Counted from the stretch's first letter, positions 25,584 through 35,118 are shown. The stretch is 64,000 nucleotides of DNA from Sva-07 sp963743825 (GCA_963743825.1 CAVURC010000014.1:62001-126000); one strand, 5' to 3'. A program made the numbers and translations. The notes: generated by a model not told the origin, from the sequence alone.

Positions 25584-26327
25584 TCAATGATACGGGACAG
25601 CGGGGAACTCTTCCAACAGTCGGGCGTCATCCGTTGAGAGTCCGCCGAGCCGCTCGATCAGGTCGGGCCGGTCACGAAGTGTGCGATGCAGCCGTTGCGC
25701 ACGACGCCACCGCTCGATCCGAGCGTGGTCGCCGCTGCGCAGAACGTCGGGAACCTCCCAGCCGCGGAACTCGGCCGGCCGGGTGTACTGGGGCTCCTCG
25801 AGCAGGCCCGACTCGCCGAAACTCTCGGTCACCGGACTCGCAGCGTTGCCCATCGCCCCGTCGCGAAGTCGGGTCACGGCCTCGATGATCAGGCACGCAG
25901 CAACCTCTCCCCCGCTGAGCACGACGTCGCCGACGCTGATCTCACCGTCGACGAGATGCTCACGAACCCGATGGTCGACACCCTCGTAGCGTCCGCACAG
26001 CAGGCTGAACCCGTCGGTCGCCGCCAGCTCGTCGGCGAGTGCCTGATCGAACCGACGCCCGCCCGGGCCGAGCAGGAACAGCGGCCGGGGCGGCTCGACG
26101 GCTTCGACGGCCTCGAAGATCGGCTGCGCCCGCATCACCATGCCGGCGCCACCACCGAACGGCGCATCGTCGACCGTGCGATGCACGTCGGTCGTCTGCT
26201 CGCGGATGTCATGGCATCGCAGATCGAGCAGGCCGGTCCCGCGAGCTCGCCCGAGCAGGCTCTCGGCACAGAAGGCGTCGACGAGCGAGGGGAACAGCGA
26301 GAAGACGTCGATCCGCAGCGCGGTCAT
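25584..26327 (-). CDS. trmD: tRNA (guanine-N1)-methyltransferase
   Basis: 247 residues. Makes m1G37 in tRNAs with G36, preventing +1 frameshifts. LRIDVFSLFPSLVDAFCAESLLGRA is the N-terminal strand-helix. DDAPFGGGAGMVMRAQPIFEAVE and LCGRYEGVDHRVREHLVDGEISVGDVVLSGGEVAACLIIEAV form the trefoil-knot SAM site, and YTRPAEFRGWEVPDVLRSGDH the C-terminal tRNA-binding part. The ATG overlaps the rimM stop (ATGA) after rimM's frame is corrected. Confidence 0.96.
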   Translation of the reverse strand: MTALRIDVFSLFPSLVDAFCAESLLGRARGTGLLDLRCHDIREQTTDVHRTVDDAPFGGGAGMVMRAQPIFEAVEAVEPPRPLFLLGPGGRRFDQALADELAATDGFSLLCGRYEGVDHRVREHLVDGEISVGDVVLSGGEVAACLIIEAVTRLRDGAMGNAASPVTESFGESGLLEEPQYTRPAEFRGWEVPDVLRSGDHARIERWRRAQRLHRTLRDRPDLIERLGGLSTDDARLLEEFPAVPYH

Positions 26328-26807
26328 GATCCGTCGAGGTCGAAGAGACCCTCGGGGGTGTCGACCACGATCGACACCGTCGGCGTTCGACACGACGAAG
26401 TTCGACGGAACGAGCGCGCCCGAGTCGAGCTCGAGCAGGTCAGCCGCCGGATTCGCGATCACCGACACGCACGTGCCGTGCTCGGTGCCGTCGACCTCGA
26501 CGACACGTCGACCGATCAGCTCGTGCACCCAGAGGGCGTCGGGATCGTCGAGGGGATGGCCGTGCAACACCTGGTTCGCATAGGTCTCGGCGGCCGTGCG
26601 ATCAGGGATCTGGGCGAACTTGACGACCCGGCGCCCGTTGGACGCCACCCGTGACGATTCCACCACGAGCGTCTTGTCACCGGCGATCAGCTCGGCTCCT
26701 GGCGCGACACGCACGTCGGAGTCGGAGATCAGCTGGACGAACACCTCGCCCCGCAACCCGTGGGCACGGCGGATGTGACCGACTTCGAGCAGGTCGTCGT
26801 CGGACAA
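26324..26807 (-). CDS. rimM: Ribosome maturation factor RimM (frameshift near 26380)
   Basis: About 160 residues from a TTG at 26807, seven bases after the khpA stop; longer starts would lie inside khpA. The RimM N-domain is VGHIRRAHGLRGEVFVQLISD, and the PRC barrel runs from LWVHELIGRRVVEVDGTEHG to ADLLELDSGALVPSNFVVS. Near 26380 one extra base shifts the frame so that, uncorrected, rimM reads into trmD as one 440-residue ORF. Dropping it gives the end DGVSIVVDTPEGLFDLDGS with a stop overlapping trmD. RimM helps 30S maturation and binds S19. Confidence 0.88.
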
Positions 26808-26814
26808 AACGACT

Positions 26815-27117
26815 TCAGTCGTCGAGGAACTCGATGTCGATTTCGACATCGTCTTTGCTGGCAGCGGCGCGAGCGACGGTGCGGATGCTCGAGGCGGTGC
26901 GGCCACGGCGGCCGATCACGCGACCGAGGTCGCCTTCGCCGACTCGTACGTTCAGCGTGGGGCGCCGACCGGAGTCGTCGACCTCGACGGTGACCTCATC
27001 GGGAGCGTCGACGATCGACTTCACGATGTGCAACAGCACGGCAACAGCGGTGGGGGCGATCTCGTCGCTGTCGATCTCGTCGTCGTCGTCGATCGGGTCG
27101 GTGTCGACGTCGCTCAC
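26815..27117 (-). CDS. khpA: KH-domain RNA-binding protein KhpA
   Basis: 100 residues from a GTG at 27117 that overlaps the rpsP stop by four bases. An acidic N-terminus (DVDTDPIDDDDEIDSDE) precedes a KH domain: VLLHIVKSIVDAPDEVTVEV, then GDLGRVIGRRGRTASSIRTVARAAA with a variant GxxG loop (IGRRGRTA). KhpA works with KhpB/Jag in some bacteria. Its place between rpsP and rimM is the conserved one. The acidic N-terminal extension is longer than in many homologues. Confidence 0.9.
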   Translation of the reverse strand: MSDVDTDPIDDDDEIDSDEIAPTAVAVLLHIVKSIVDAPDEVTVEVDDSGRRPTLNVRVGEGDLGRVIGRRGRTASSIRTVARAAASKDDVEIDIEFLDD

Positions 27118-27386
27118 TTCGACGCCTTGGCGGCCTCGAACTGCTCCATCGCACCGGAAATCTTCAGGAGCTTGGCAACACGCTCGGTCGGCTGCGCGCC
27201 CTCGCCGAGCCACTTGACGGCCTTGTCGTTGTCGACGGTCAGCACCGACGGGTCCTGACGCGGGTCGTAGTGACCGAGAATCTCGATGAAGCGCCCGTCA
27301 CGGGGCGAGCGCGAGTCCGCGACGACGATGCGGTACTGCGGTTGCTTCTTCTTGCCGATGCGGGTGAGCCGCAGCTTGACTGCCAT
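27114..27386 (-). CDS. rpsP: 30S ribosomal protein S16
   Basis: 90 residues: VKLRLTRIGKKKQPQYRIVV, ADSRSPRDGRFIEILGHYDP and VKWLGEGAQPTERVAKLLKISG are all standard S16. It heads the rpsP-khpA-rimM-trmD operon, so the promoter should lie in the 99 bases between it and the end of ffh. Confidence 0.97.
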   Translation of the reverse strand: MAVKLRLTRIGKKKQPQYRIVVADSRSPRDGRFIEILGHYDPRQDPSVLTVDNDKAVKWLGEGAQPTERVAKLLKISGAMEQFEAAKASK

Positions 27387-27485
27387 CTGAAATCGCTACT
27401 CCTGGGTGCAAATGAGAACGTCGCAAGGCTAGCGGCGCCAGCCGAGATCCCCTCGCCGCGTCGCCGTCGTGCTGGGACGGACTAC

Positions 27486-28931
27486 TCAGCGAGGCAGGCC
27501 GGGGATGCCCGGCATGTTGGGCATGCCCGGCAGACCGGGGAGGTCCATGCCGCCGGTGGCATTCGGATCGAGCAGACCCGGCGGCAGCCCGCGCCCCTTC
27601 GGGCCGCCGCCCTTGCGCCCCTGCTTGCCCTTCTTGCCGGGCTTCTGCGCGGCCATGCCGAACTTCTTCATCATCTTCTGCATCTCACCGAACTGCTTGA
27701 CGAGACGGTTGACATCACCGACCTGGGTGCCGGAACCGTTCGCAATGCGCTGGCGGCGGCTGCCGTTGATGATCGCCGGCTGCGCCCGCTCGACCGGCGT
27801 CATGGCCCGGATGATCGCCTCGATCGGCTTCAGATCGTCGTCGTCGATCTTGGCGCCCTTCAGCTCCTTGGGCATCCCCGGCATCATGCCCATGAGGCTG
27901 CCGAGCGAGCCCATCTTCTTGATCTGCTGCATCTGATCGAGGAAGTCGTCGAGCGTGAACTGACCCTCCATCAGCTTGGCGGCGGCAGCTTCGGCCTGGT
28001 CGGCCTCGAAGGCCCGCTCGGCCTGCTCGATGAGCGTGAGCATGTCGCCCATGCCCAGGATGCGGCTGGCCATGCGGTCGGGGTGGAACTGCTCGAACTC
28101 GGTCAGCTTCTCACCGGTGGAGGCGAAGGCGATCGGGACACCGATGACCTCCTTGACCGACAGCGCCGCGCCGCCACGTGCGTCGCCATCCATCTTCGAC
28201 ATGATGACGGCATCGATCTGGAGCGTCTCGTGGAACGACTCGGCGGTCTGGACGGCGTCCTGGCCGGTCATCGCGTCGATCACCAGGAAGGTGTAGTCCG
28301 GGTCGACGGTGGCGGAGATCTGACGGACCTGCTCCATCATCTCGGCGTCGATCGACAGTCGGCCGGCGGTGTCGACGATGACCACGTCACGACCGAGACG
28401 CTTGGCCTCCTCGAGGCCTGCAGCTGATGCCCGCACCGGGTCGGACGGGTCGGAGAACACCGGCACGTCGATCTGACGGCCGAGCGTGCGGAGCTGTTCG
28501 ACGGCGGCCGGACGCTGGAGGTCGGCGCCGACGAGCAGCGGCTGACGGCCCTGGGCCTTGAACCACGCCGCGAGCTTGGCCGAGTTGGTGGTCTTGCCGG
28601 AGCCCTGCAGACCGGCCATCAGCACGACGGTGGGCGGCTTCGACGCGTACGTGATGGCGAGGGTCTGGCCGCCGAGCGCCCGAGTGAGTTCGTCGTTGAC
28701 GGCCTTGACGACCTGCTGCGCGGGGTCGAGCGCCGACGAACGTGTCGCGCCGATGGCAACTTCACGGATCCGGTTGCAGATCGAACGGACCACCGTGACG
28801 TTGACGTCGGCCTCGAGGAGAGCGGTGCGGATCTCCTTCATCACCTCGTCGACGTCGGCCTCGGTCAGGCGACCCTTGCCACGGATCTTCTTGACGATGC
28901 CTTCGAGTCGTGTGGAGAGATTGTCGAACAT
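27486..28931 (-). CDS. ffh: Signal recognition particle protein Ffh
   Basis: 481 residues from ATG 28931 (MFDNLSTRLEGIVKKIRG). The NG GTPase has LMAGLQGSGKTTNSAKLAAW (G1), GADLQRPAAVEQL, VDTAGRLSIDAEMM and IMSKMDGDARGGAALS. The M domain has LGMGDMLTLIEQAERAFE, with the Met-rich signal-binding groove SLGSLMGMMPGMPKEL and the 4.5S RNA-binding INGSRRQRIANGSG. The C-terminus is an unusual tail of Lys/Gly then repeating MP/LPG units (GMDLPGLPGMPNMPGIPGLP). Targets nascent membrane and secreted proteins to FtsY, encoded about 1.5 kb upstream on the same strand. Confidence 0.96.
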   Translation of the reverse strand: MFDNLSTRLEGIVKKIRGKGRLTEADVDEVMKEIRTALLEADVNVTVVRSICNRIREVAIGATRSSALDPAQQVVKAVNDELTRALGGQTLAITYASKPPTVVLMAGLQGSGKTTNSAKLAAWFKAQGRQPLLVGADLQRPAAVEQLRTLGRQIDVPVFSDPSDPVRASAAGLEEAKRLGRDVVIVDTAGRLSIDAEMMEQVRQISATVDPDYTFLVIDAMTGQDAVQTAESFHETLQIDAVIMSKMDGDARGGAALSVKEVIGVPIAFASTGEKLTEFEQFHPDRMASRILGMGDMLTLIEQAERAFEADQAEAAAAKLMEGQFTLDDFLDQMQQIKKMGSLGSLMGMMPGMPKELKGAKIDDDDLKPIEAIIRAMTPVERAQPAIINGSRRQRIANGSGTQVGDVNRLVKQFGEMQKMMKKFGMAAQKPGKKGKQGRKGGGPKGRGLPPGLLDPNATGGMDLPGLPGMPNMPGIPGLPR

Positions 28932-28950
28932 CAGACCGATGAGGTTACGA

Positions 28951-30189
28951 CTAGTTGCGGGGCACTTCGTTCCAGGGAACGGACTTGTCGACGCGAGGCT
29001 CGCCGGGCAGGCCGAGCACCTGCTCGCCGATGATGTTGCGCAGGATCTCCGACGTGCCACCCTCGATCGAGTTCGCCCGCACCCGCAGGAACGAGTAGCG
29101 GGTGCCGTGCATCGTGCCGGTCACGTCGAGCTCGCCGGGCCGACGGAAGGTGTAGTCGTAGCCGACCAACGCGTCAGCGCCCATCAGGTCGATGCAGAAC
29201 TCGTAGAGGCCCTTGTTCAACTCGGAGAACGCCAGCTTCGCGATCGTCATCTCCGGGCCGGGGTTGCCGGCCTTCGCGTTCTCGCCGGCGCGCTGGTTCG
29301 TGAGGCGATTGACCTCGGCCTGGACCCACCACTTCATGAGCGTGTCCTTGCGGGCGCCCGTCTGCTCGGTCGCATCCAACGTCTTCCAGATGTCGACCGC
29401 ATCGTTGGCGGCAGCACCTCGACGCCGGACCGAACCGCTGCCGGCACCCTCACCGGTACCGATCGCGTTGCGCTCGTTCATCAGCGTCGTGAGACTCGCT
29501 CGCCAACCTTCGCCGACGTCTCCGATGCGGTGCGCATCGGGCACTCGAGCATCGGTCATGTAGACCTCGTTGAACTCGGCCTCACCGGTGATCTGACGCA
29601 GCGGCCGCACCTCCACGCCCTCGGCGTGCATGTCGAGTGCGAAGTAGGTCATCCCCTTGTGCTTCGGGGCCTCGGGATCGGTCCGGGTGACCAACATGCC
29701 GAAATCGGCGAGGTGCGCCATCGTGTTCCACACCTTCTGGCCGTTGACGATCCACTCGTCACCATCACGCTCCGCCTTGGTGGCGAGCCCGGCGAAATCG
29801 GATCCTGCACCCGGCTCGGAGAAGAGCTGGCACCACTTCTCCTCCCCCGTGAACATCGGACGCAGGAACCGCTGCTTTGCTTCCTCGCTGCCGTGCGTCA
29901 CGATGGTCGGCCCGGCGAGAGCCATGAAGAACGTGGCCGGCTCCGTCGGCTTCGCACCGGCCTCCCTGAGTCGCCGCTCGACGAGGCGGTTCAGCTCGGG
30001 CCGAAGACCAAGGCCGCCGAAACGCTTGGGGAAGTGCACCCAGGCCAAACCGGCGTCGTAGCGTGCCCCGCGGAACTCGACGTTGTCGGTCGTCTTCGGA
30101 TCGTGAGCGGCGAGCAGCGCATCGATCGCTGCTTCGACCTCACGCGTCTCCGGATCGGTGGATGCGGCCGGCGTCTCGGTGATCGTCAT
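28951..30189 (-). CDS. Acyl-CoA dehydrogenase family protein
   Basis: 412 residues from ATG 30189. FAD/substrate loop: WCQLFSEPGAGSDFAGLATK, then VWNTMAHLADFGMLVTRTD. The C-terminus RYSFLRVRANSIEGGTSEILRNIIGEQVLGLP is the form common in actinobacterial FadE proteins with IEGGTSEI; the Glu of the MCAD-type YEGT motif is displaced by one residue. It is about 34% longer in the helical domain around KTLDATEQTGARKDTLMKWW. Substrate unknown; sterol side-chain or branched acyl-CoAs are possible by family. Not clearly in an operon with ffh or ftsY, since a 226-base repeat-bearing spacer lies upstream. Confidence 0.88.
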   Translation of the reverse strand: MTITETPAASTDPETREVEAAIDALLAAHDPKTTDNVEFRGARYDAGLAWVHFPKRFGGLGLRPELNRLVERRLREAGAKPTEPATFFMALAGPTIVTHGSEEAKQRFLRPMFTGEEKWCQLFSEPGAGSDFAGLATKAERDGDEWIVNGQKVWNTMAHLADFGMLVTRTDPEAPKHKGMTYFALDMHAEGVEVRPLRQITGEAEFNEVYMTDARVPDAHRIGDVGEGWRASLTTLMNERNAIGTGEGAGSGSVRRRGAAANDAVDIWKTLDATEQTGARKDTLMKWWVQAEVNRLTNQRAGENAKAGNPGPEMTIAKLAFSELNKGLYEFCIDLMGADALVGYDYTFRRPGELDVTGTMHGTRYSFLRVRANSIEGGTSEILRNIIGEQVLGLPGEPRVDKSVPWNEVPRN

Positions 30190-30260
30190 CCCGCCAGTCT
30201 GCCAGCCCACCCCTCCCCCGCCGAAGCCCACCATCCCACGAACCCCTCCCACGACCCCTT

Positions 30261-30376
30261 CCCCGAAAAATGCGCCAGAACGTGCGTCTCGTGCACAAAT
30301 CCCCGCACATTTCGGAGAGGCGCCGGAAATGTGCGCCCTGGAGGTCGCCCAGTGCACATTCTGGCGCAAGTTTCGG
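30261..30376. repeat. Interspersed palindromic element, family B, copy 1
   Basis: Begins CCCCGAAAAATGCGCCAGAA and ends TTCTGGCGCAAGTTTCGG, an imperfect outer stem. Inside are GTGCAC-type boxes and GCACATTTCGG / CCGGAAATGTGCG half-palindromes. The copy at 58868-58994 starts CCCCGAAAAATG, shares the internal GTGCAC, GCACATTTCG and CGAAATGTGCG boxes in the same order, and ends GCGCATTTTTCGG. The element fills most of the spacer between ftsY and the acyl-CoA dehydrogenase and is richer in A/T runs than its surroundings. Confidence 0.75.
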
Positions 30377-30415
30377 GTTGCGGTTCGGGGTGGGGTGGGG
30401 CGGGGTCGGATCGGG

Positions 30416-31528
30416 TCAGGGTTCGACGAGGGCGGAGACGAAGTCGGCGGGGTCGAACGGGATCAGGTCGTCGATCGTCTCGCCGATGCCGACGAGCTTC
30501 ACCGGGATGCCGAGTTCGGTCTCGATGGCGAACACGATGCCGCCCTTGGCCGAGCCGTCGAGTTTGGTCAGCACCACGCCCGTGACGTCGGTGGCCTCAC
30601 GGAACTCGCGGGCCTGAGTGAGGCCGTTCTGGCCGGTCGTCGCATCGATCACCAAGAGCGTCTCGGTCACCCGGCCGGCGCCCTTCTCGGCAACACGGCG
30701 CACCTTCTTCAGCTCCTCCATGAGATTCGACTTCGTGTGCAGGCGCCCGGCAGTGTCGGCCATCACGAGCTGGATGCCACGGGCAGCCGCTCGCTCGACG
30801 CCGTCGTAGATCACCGAACTCGGGTCGCCACCCTCGGCACCCCGCACGATCTCGGCGCCCGAGCGCTCGGCCCAGGTCGTCAGCTGCTCGGCTGCAGCAG
30901 CACGGAACGTGTCGCCGGCAGCGAGCAGCACCGTCCGGCCGTCGCGCATCTGCTGATTGGCGAGCTTGCCGATCGTCGTGGTCTTGCCGACACCGTTCAC
31001 GCCGACGAACATCCACACGTTCGGTCCATCTGCATCGGCATCGAATGCGAGGGTGCGGTCGGAGCCGTCCAGTCGCGACACCATCTCGGCCTCGAGTTCG
31101 TCGAGCAGGGCCTGCGGTTCCGTGATCTCCTTCGCTGCCACCTTGGCGCGGAGCCCGTCGACGAGGTCGGTGGTCACACCCACCCCGACGTCGGCGCGCA
31201 GCAGCGCTTCCTCCAGATCCTCGAAGCTCTCCTCGGTGATTCCCGAGCGTCCGAGCACTCCGGTCAACGCGCCGGTGAACGCCAGTCGTGCCTTCGCCAA
31301 TCGGTCACGCAGCGATGCGGGCTCGACCTCGACCGGCCGCTCTTCGACGAGCACATCGGCGCCACTCTCAGCCTCCGGCTCGATCTCGGGTGGCGGGGTC
31401 GTCGGTCGGGCCGGCCGTGCCGGTGGCGCCTGGGTCGCCGCCGACTTGCGTCGGCTGACGACGATGACGCCGATGCCGAACGCCACCACGGCGATCGCCA
31501 GGATCAGGAACAGAATCTCGATACCCAT
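30416..31528 (-). CDS. ftsY: Signal recognition particle receptor FtsY
   Basis: 370 residues from ATG 31528. An N-terminal membrane helix (GIEILFLILAIAVVAFGIGV) is followed by a Pro/Glu-rich linker to about residue 80. The N domain LRDRLAKARLAFTGALTGVL leads into the G domain with WMFVGVNGVGKTTTIGKLAN, LAAGDTFRAAAAEQLTTWAE, VMADTAGRLHTKSNLMEEL and VVLTKLDGSAKGGIVFAIE. The single N-terminal helix is the actinobacterial form. It lies 116 bases after smc, matching the smc-ftsY order of Mycobacterium. Confidence 0.96.
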   Translation of the reverse strand: MGIEILFLILAIAVVAFGIGVIVVSRRKSAATQAPPARPARPTTPPPEIEPEAESGADVLVEERPVEVEPASLRDRLAKARLAFTGALTGVLGRSGITEESFEDLEEALLRADVGVGVTTDLVDGLRAKVAAKEITEPQALLDELEAEMVSRLDGSDRTLAFDADADGPNVWMFVGVNGVGKTTTIGKLANQQMRDGRTVLLAAGDTFRAAAAEQLTTWAERSGAEIVRGAEGGDPSSVIYDGVERAAARGIQLVMADTAGRLHTKSNLMEELKKVRRVAEKGAGRVTETLLVIDATTGQNGLTQAREFREATDVTGVVLTKLDGSAKGGIVFAIETELGIPVKLVGIGETIDDLIPFDPADFVSALVEP

Positions 31529-31644
31529 CGACGGCGACGCTACCGGCCGAGTCACGCACCGGCGGCCTCCCGGTCTGTGTCACCACAAACGCAGGAAACC
31601 GACGTTGCGGCTGACGCTGAAGCCCGAGGCGGGCGCGGCGGGGC

Positions 31645-34600
31645 TCAGGCGGAGGTGCTGGAGACGCGTTCGGTGACGACCTTGCTCGATCCGCCGGGCT
31701 GCATGCTCACCCCGAGCAGGCAGTCGCCGGCCTCCATCGTGCGCTTCTGGTGCGACACCACGATCAGCTGCGCGTCCTTGCGGAACTCCTGGATCAGACC
31801 GAGGAATCGGTGCAGGTTGACGTCGTCGAGGGCCGCTTCGACCTCGTCCATCACGTAGAACGGCGACGGACGCGAGCGGAACACCGCAAACAGGTACGCC
31901 AGCGCCGTCAGGCTGCGCTCGCCACCGGACAACAGCGAGAGCTTCTTCACGTTCTTGCCGCTGGGCTTGGCCTCGACTTCGATGCCGGTGTTCAGCATGT
32001 CGTCGGGCGTCGTCAGCTTCAGTTTGCCGACACCACCCGGGAAGAGCAGCCCGAACAGTTCGGTGAAGTTCTCGGCGACGTCGTGGAATGCCGAGGCGAA
32101 CACGTTCTGGATCTCGGTGTCGACCGCCGCGATCACTCGCGACAACTCGCGACGCGTCGAGCGCACGTCCTCGAGTTGCTCCTCGAGGAAGGAGTGCCGG
32201 GTCTGGAGTTCGTTGAACTCCTCCAATGCCAGCGGGTTGATCGGCCCGAGGAGACGGAGCTCACGCTCGAGTTCGCGGACCCGCCCGGCCGGCGTCGCAC
32301 CGTCGGGAAGCACCGGCAGCGGCGCCGCCTCGGCCACCGACGGTTCGATGTCGAGCTCACGTCGCAGCGTGTCGATCGCCGTCTCGAGACGGAGCTTGGC
32401 CTCGGCCTCGCCGAGCTCGGCCTGACGCGCGCGCTCGCGGGACGCGTCGAGCGCATGCTCCTTCTCCGCGCGCGCCCGACGGTGCTGATCGAGCTCTGTC
32501 GTCAGCCCCCGAACCTCGTCGCTCTGGCGGCGGCGCTGCTCGACGAGATCGGTGTGCACCACCTCGACGACATCACGGTGACCGGTGACGAGGTCGACGA
32601 GCCGATCGATCGCGGCGATGTCACGCTCGATCTTCACTCGCTGCCCTTCTGCGGCGACCCGGGCATCTGCATCGGCAGCCAGACGTCGTTCGGTCTCGTC
32701 GAGACGACGTTCGAGCAGCTGCTGACGCTCGTGCAAGCCGGCATTGTCGACTTCGAGATCCTTGCGGCGCGATGCCAACGCCGCCGCTCGCAACTCCATC
32801 TCCGCACGCAGCTCACCACGGGCCCGAGCGGCATCGGACTCGGCCTGTTCGTCGGACTCCAATGCCGGGAGCAACGCTTCGAGTTCGGCGATGCGCTGGT
32901 TGTCGCGCTCGATGTTGGCGGTGAGGTCGACGATCGAACGTTCGAGATTCGCCAGCTCGGCGAGCACTTCACGGTGCTCGCCCTGGGCCCGTGCGAGGCC
33001 CTCGGACGCCGCGCTGAAACGGGCATCGTTGGCGTCGAGGCGCCGAGTCAGTTCGGCCTCGGCCGATCGGGCCGACTGGAGGGCCCGCTCGGCCGCGGCA
33101 AGGGACTCGTTCGCCTGCGCCAGTTCCGCCTCCGCCGCGGCCGCCTGCTCGACGGCATCGTCGAGGGCTGCTGCGGTCGCTCCACTGCCGGCGGCCCCGA
33201 CGCGCCACCCGCTGAGCCCGAACCGGTCACCACCGCCGGTCACGATGACCGCCTCGGGGTGCGCCAACGCCGCGTCGACGGCGTCGCCGACATCGTCGAG
33301 CCGAACGGCGCCGCCGAGGAGTCCATCGAGCAACGTGCTGACACCGGGTCGACCGGAGCGCGCATGCGGGCGCACCGCGTCGCCGATCCGAGGAGGTGCC
33401 GAACTCGCGGGTCGAGCGCCGAGCGCGATCACGGCACCGCTCGTGTCGGAACTGCGAAGCGCCGTGAGCGCACGGCGGCCCGCGGCGGGGTCGTCGACGA
33501 CCACGGCAGTCAGCGATTCACCGAGTGCCGCCTCGACGGCGGGTTCCCAGCCTTCGTCGATCTCGATGAGATCGAGGAGCGTGCCGAGCACCCCGTCGAC
33601 ACCGGACAGCCGCTCGGCGCCGGCGCGGGCACGAGCAGCATCGAGCGCCATCTGCAGCGCCTCGACCCGCGCCGTCCATCGCGAGACGGCGTCAGCGGCA
33701 TCGTTGCGCAGCGACTGGCGCGCCTCGTGAGTCGACTCGGCTTCTGCTCGTGCGACTTCGGCCCGCTCCAGCTCGGCGACCAGCGGCTCCTCGACCGAGC
33801 CGGCCGACTCACACTCGGCGCGGAATCGCACTTCGTCGTCGGCGCTCGCATCGCGCCGTTCGGCGAGCGAGTCGAATCGGTCCCGGAATCGCCGAAGGTC
33901 ACCAACGGCACGCTCGTGCGATGTGCGTACGGAGCGCAACTCGCCCCGGACCTCGGCAGCTGCGCTCGCAGCCTGTGTGCCGGTGGCATCGGCGGCGACC
34001 GCGTCGAGCACCTTCGAACGTTCGCTGCGGAACGACTCCTCGTCGGCGACCAGCTGCTCGGACGCCGGTTCGATGGCGGCGAGGGCCACGACGACAGCCT
34101 CGAGTTCTTCCCGGAATCGGGCAGCGTCGGCCTCGAGATTCGCCACCACTCCCGCATCGAGGAGCTGGCCCTTGTCGCGTTCGAGCGAGCGACGCCGCTC
34201 GACGAGCACAGCCGCGAGGCCGCGGGCGCGCTCGCGGAGCTGCTCGACGCGCACCAGGCGATCGCTCACATCGCTCTCGCCCCGAGCCGACAGTTGCGCC
34301 TCGATCGCCATCACCTGGGTGTCGAGCGCGGCAAGTGCCGACTTCAGTTCGGACTCGGCCGACGCGCTGTCGAGTCGGGTCACCGCCAGCGATTCGAGCT
34401 TGGCCCGCCACGACGCGATCTCACGACCGGAGACGTACGTCTTCACCTCGGTCAGCTCGGTGATCAGCGACCCGTGCCGTTCGGCCGCCTGCGCTTGACG
34501 CTCGAGCGGACGCAACTGACGACGGACCTCGCGCAGCAGGTCCTGCACGCGCAGGAGGTTGGCCTCGGTGGCGTCGAGGCGACGCTCGGCCTTCTCCTTG

Positions 34601-35118
34601 CGCTTGCGGAACTTGAGGACACCGGCGGCCTCCTCGATGATCGCTCGGCGATCCTCGGGGCGAGCATTGAGGACGGCGTCGATCTGACCCTGGCTGACGA
34701 TCACATGCTGCTGGCGCCCCACGCCGGCGTCGGACAGCAACTCCTGCACGTCGAGCAGCCGGCACGGCACACCATTGATGGCGTACTCGGAGTCGCCGTT
34801 GCGGAACAGCACGCGGGTCACCGTGATCTCGCTCAGCTCGACGCCGAGCGTGCCGTCGGAGTTGTCGATCGTGATGCTCACCTCGGCGCGGCCGAGCGCC
34901 GGCCGGGTGGCGGTGCCCGCGAAGATGACGTCGTCCATCTTCTGGCTGCGAACGGCCTTCGGTGCCTGGGCACCGAGCACCCATGCGATGGCGTCGACGA
35001 CATTCGACTTGCCCGACCCGTTGGGCCCGACCACCACGGTCACCCCCGGTTCGAGCACCATGGTGGTGCTGTCGGCGAACGACTTGAACCCTTTGAGGTT
35101 GAGACTCTTCAAGAACAC
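31645..35118 (-). CDS. smc: Chromosome segregation protein SMC
   Basis: 1157 residues, intact. The N-terminal head has VTVVVGPNGSGKSNVVDAIA (Walker A). Two long coiled coils at about 165-500 and 670-1000 flank a hinge (about 510-650) that includes VDGVLGTLLDLIEIDEGWEP and RRALTALRSSD. The C-terminal head has KLSLLSGGERSLTALAYLFA (signature) and PFYVMDEVEAALDDVNL (Walker B with catalytic Glu). The hinge region contains an Ala/Gly-rich stretch. Condenses and segregates DNA with ScpA/ScpB, which are not in this window. It is 49 bases downstream of mutM and probably co-transcribed. Confidence 0.97.
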   Translation of the reverse strand: MFLKSLNLKGFKSFADSTTMVLEPGVTVVVGPNGSGKSNVVDAIAWVLGAQAPKAVRSQKMDDVIFAGTATRPALGRAEVSITIDNSDGTLGVELSEITVTRVLFRNGDSEYAINGVPCRLLDVQELLSDAGVGRQQHVIVSQGQIDAVLNARPEDRRAIIEEAAGVLKFRKRKEKAERRLDATEANLLRVQDLLREVRRQLRPLERQAQAAERHGSLITELTEVKTYVSGREIASWRAKLESLAVTRLDSASAESELKSALAALDTQVMAIEAQLSARGESDVSDRLVRVEQLRERARGLAAVLVERRRSLERDKGQLLDAGVVANLEADAARFREELEAVVVALAAIEPASEQLVADEESFRSERSKVLDAVAADATGTQAASAAAEVRGELRSVRTSHERAVGDLRRFRDRFDSLAERRDASADDEVRFRAECESAGSVEEPLVAELERAEVARAEAESTHEARQSLRNDAADAVSRWTARVEALQMALDAARARAGAERLSGVDGVLGTLLDLIEIDEGWEPAVEAALGESLTAVVVDDPAAGRRALTALRSSDTSGAVIALGARPASSAPPRIGDAVRPHARSGRPGVSTLLDGLLGGAVRLDDVGDAVDAALAHPEAVIVTGGGDRFGLSGWRVGAAGSGATAAALDDAVEQAAAAEAELAQANESLAAAERALQSARSAEAELTRRLDANDARFSAASEGLARAQGEHREVLAELANLERSIVDLTANIERDNQRIAELEALLPALESDEQAESDAARARGELRAEMELRAAALASRRKDLEVDNAGLHERQQLLERRLDETERRLAADADARVAAEGQRVKIERDIAAIDRLVDLVTGHRDVVEVVHTDLVEQRRRQSDEVRGLTTELDQHRRARAEKEHALDASRERARQAELGEAEAKLRLETAIDTLRRELDIEPSVAEAAPLPVLPDGATPAGRVRELERELRLLGPINPLALEEFNELQTRHSFLEEQLEDVRSTRRELSRVIAAVDTEIQNVFASAFHDVAENFTELFGLLFPGGVGKLKLTTPDDMLNTGIEVEAKPSGKNVKKLSLLSGGERSLTALAYLFAVFRSRPSPFYVMDEVEAALDDVNLHRFLGLIQEFRKDAQLIVVSHQKRTMEAGDCLLGVSMQPGGSSKVVTERVSSTSA

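Noticed and set aside
25584..26906. A 440-residue RimM-TrmD fusion.
   Set aside because: Dropping one base near 26380 restores a normal RimM end overlapping the trmD ATG, the standard arrangement.
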